Origin: an uncultured Clostridia bacterium
GTDB taxonomy: Bacteria > Bacillota > Clostridia > Monoglobales > Monoglobaceae
Length of the DNA stretch: 34,095 nucleotides
Direction: 5' to 3'
Assembly (NCBI GenBank): GCA_947625905.1
Contig: CANQQJ010000035.1
Span: forward strand, 1-34,095
Position numbers and translations under genes: made by a program. Positions 33,975 through 34,095 of this stretch are shown here, piece by piece. How positions within the stretch are numbered: position 1 is the stretch's first letter; each line of letters opens with the position of its first letter. The notes beneath the pieces are model-generated. The model had not been told where the DNA came from and did no database searches. It saw only the letters and a list, made by a program, of their open reading frames with translations.

Positions 33975-34026
33975 TCGGAAGATCTTTCGATTTGATTAAA
34001 GTCAATAACAGCCGCCGTTTTTGATA

Positions 34027-34095
34027 TGCACCCCAAAAGTTAGACACTTTTGGAGGTGCATATTTTATGAGCAAAAAAGGGAAAAAACAAAAAAA
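34027..34095 (+). mobile_element. left end of an IS3-like insertion sequence (truncated by window)
   Basis: Begins with TGCACCCCAAAAGTTAGACA, which resembles IS3/IS150-group terminal repeats (CCCCAAAAGTTAGAC core). The terminus is itself an inverted repeat (34027-34040 with 34046-34060). An ATG at 34067 opens a lysine-rich frame (MSKKGKKQK), which fits the start of an OrfA helix-turn-helix subunit. It lies about 50 bases after the solute-binding protein stop, where an operon terminator would be expected. Confidence 0.65.
34067..34095 (+). CDS. start of a probable IS3-family OrfA (partial)
   Basis: Nine visible codons, MSKKGKKQK, before the window ends. GGAGG at 34052-34056 lies about 10 bases before the ATG and within the inverted repeat, an arrangement that can silence translation when transcription enters from outside the element. 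Assignment rests on the flanking terminal repeat only. Confidence 0.4.

Overview
The window looks like a chromosomal segment of a Gram-positive, anaerobic, moderately GC-rich Clostridia-type bacterium. The evidence is strong AGGAGG-type ribosome binding sites, sigma-A promoters, a dgt-dnaG-rpoD cluster, SLH-anchored pectate lyases and an LplB/YtcP-type sugar transporter without its own ATPase. The abundance of pectinolytic SLH proteins recalls pectin-specialist gut Firmicutes such as Monoglobus; this placement is inference.

Layout. (1) 1-4560: a visibly AT-rich, minus-strand three-gene cassette. In transcription order it encodes a class III nucleotide-cyclase-like protein, an HSP90-like (GHKL) ATPase and a radical SAM protein. 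It has its own promoter, lies between two host-type hairpins, and may have an IS256-type end on its left. The gene combination is not one I recognise and is the best candidate for an undescribed (defence-like) system. (2) 4593-6340: housekeeping genes nif3-like and trmK on the minus strand. (3) 6464-10428: dgt, dnaG and rpoD on the plus strand. (4) 10430-12800: a CDF metal exporter and a DUF3737 protein, surrounded by composite intergenic repeats. (5) 12826-13232: two tandem, apparently paralogous structured RNAs, each with a near-consensus promoter, a long closing stem and an intrinsic terminator. The second sits directly upstream of, and probably attenuates, a giant secreted LRR/propeller/lipase protein (13255-17859). 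(6) 17975-33974: a pectin utilisation locus. It holds an AraC regulator (minus strand), uxaC, kdgK, two large secreted PL1-type pectate lyases (one without an anchor, one with SLH domains), and an ABC permease pair plus a solute-binding lipoprotein. (7) 34027-34095: the left end of an IS3-like element, cut by the window edge.

How the genes work together. The secreted lyases would cut polygalacturonate outside the cell. The binding protein and two permeases would import oligogalacturonides, powered by an ATPase encoded elsewhere. UxaC and KdgK supply the first isomerisation and the KDG phosphorylation step. The intervening steps (tagaturonate reductase, altronate dehydratase) and KDPG aldolase are not in the window. 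The divergent AraC regulator is the natural candidate for controlling the locus.
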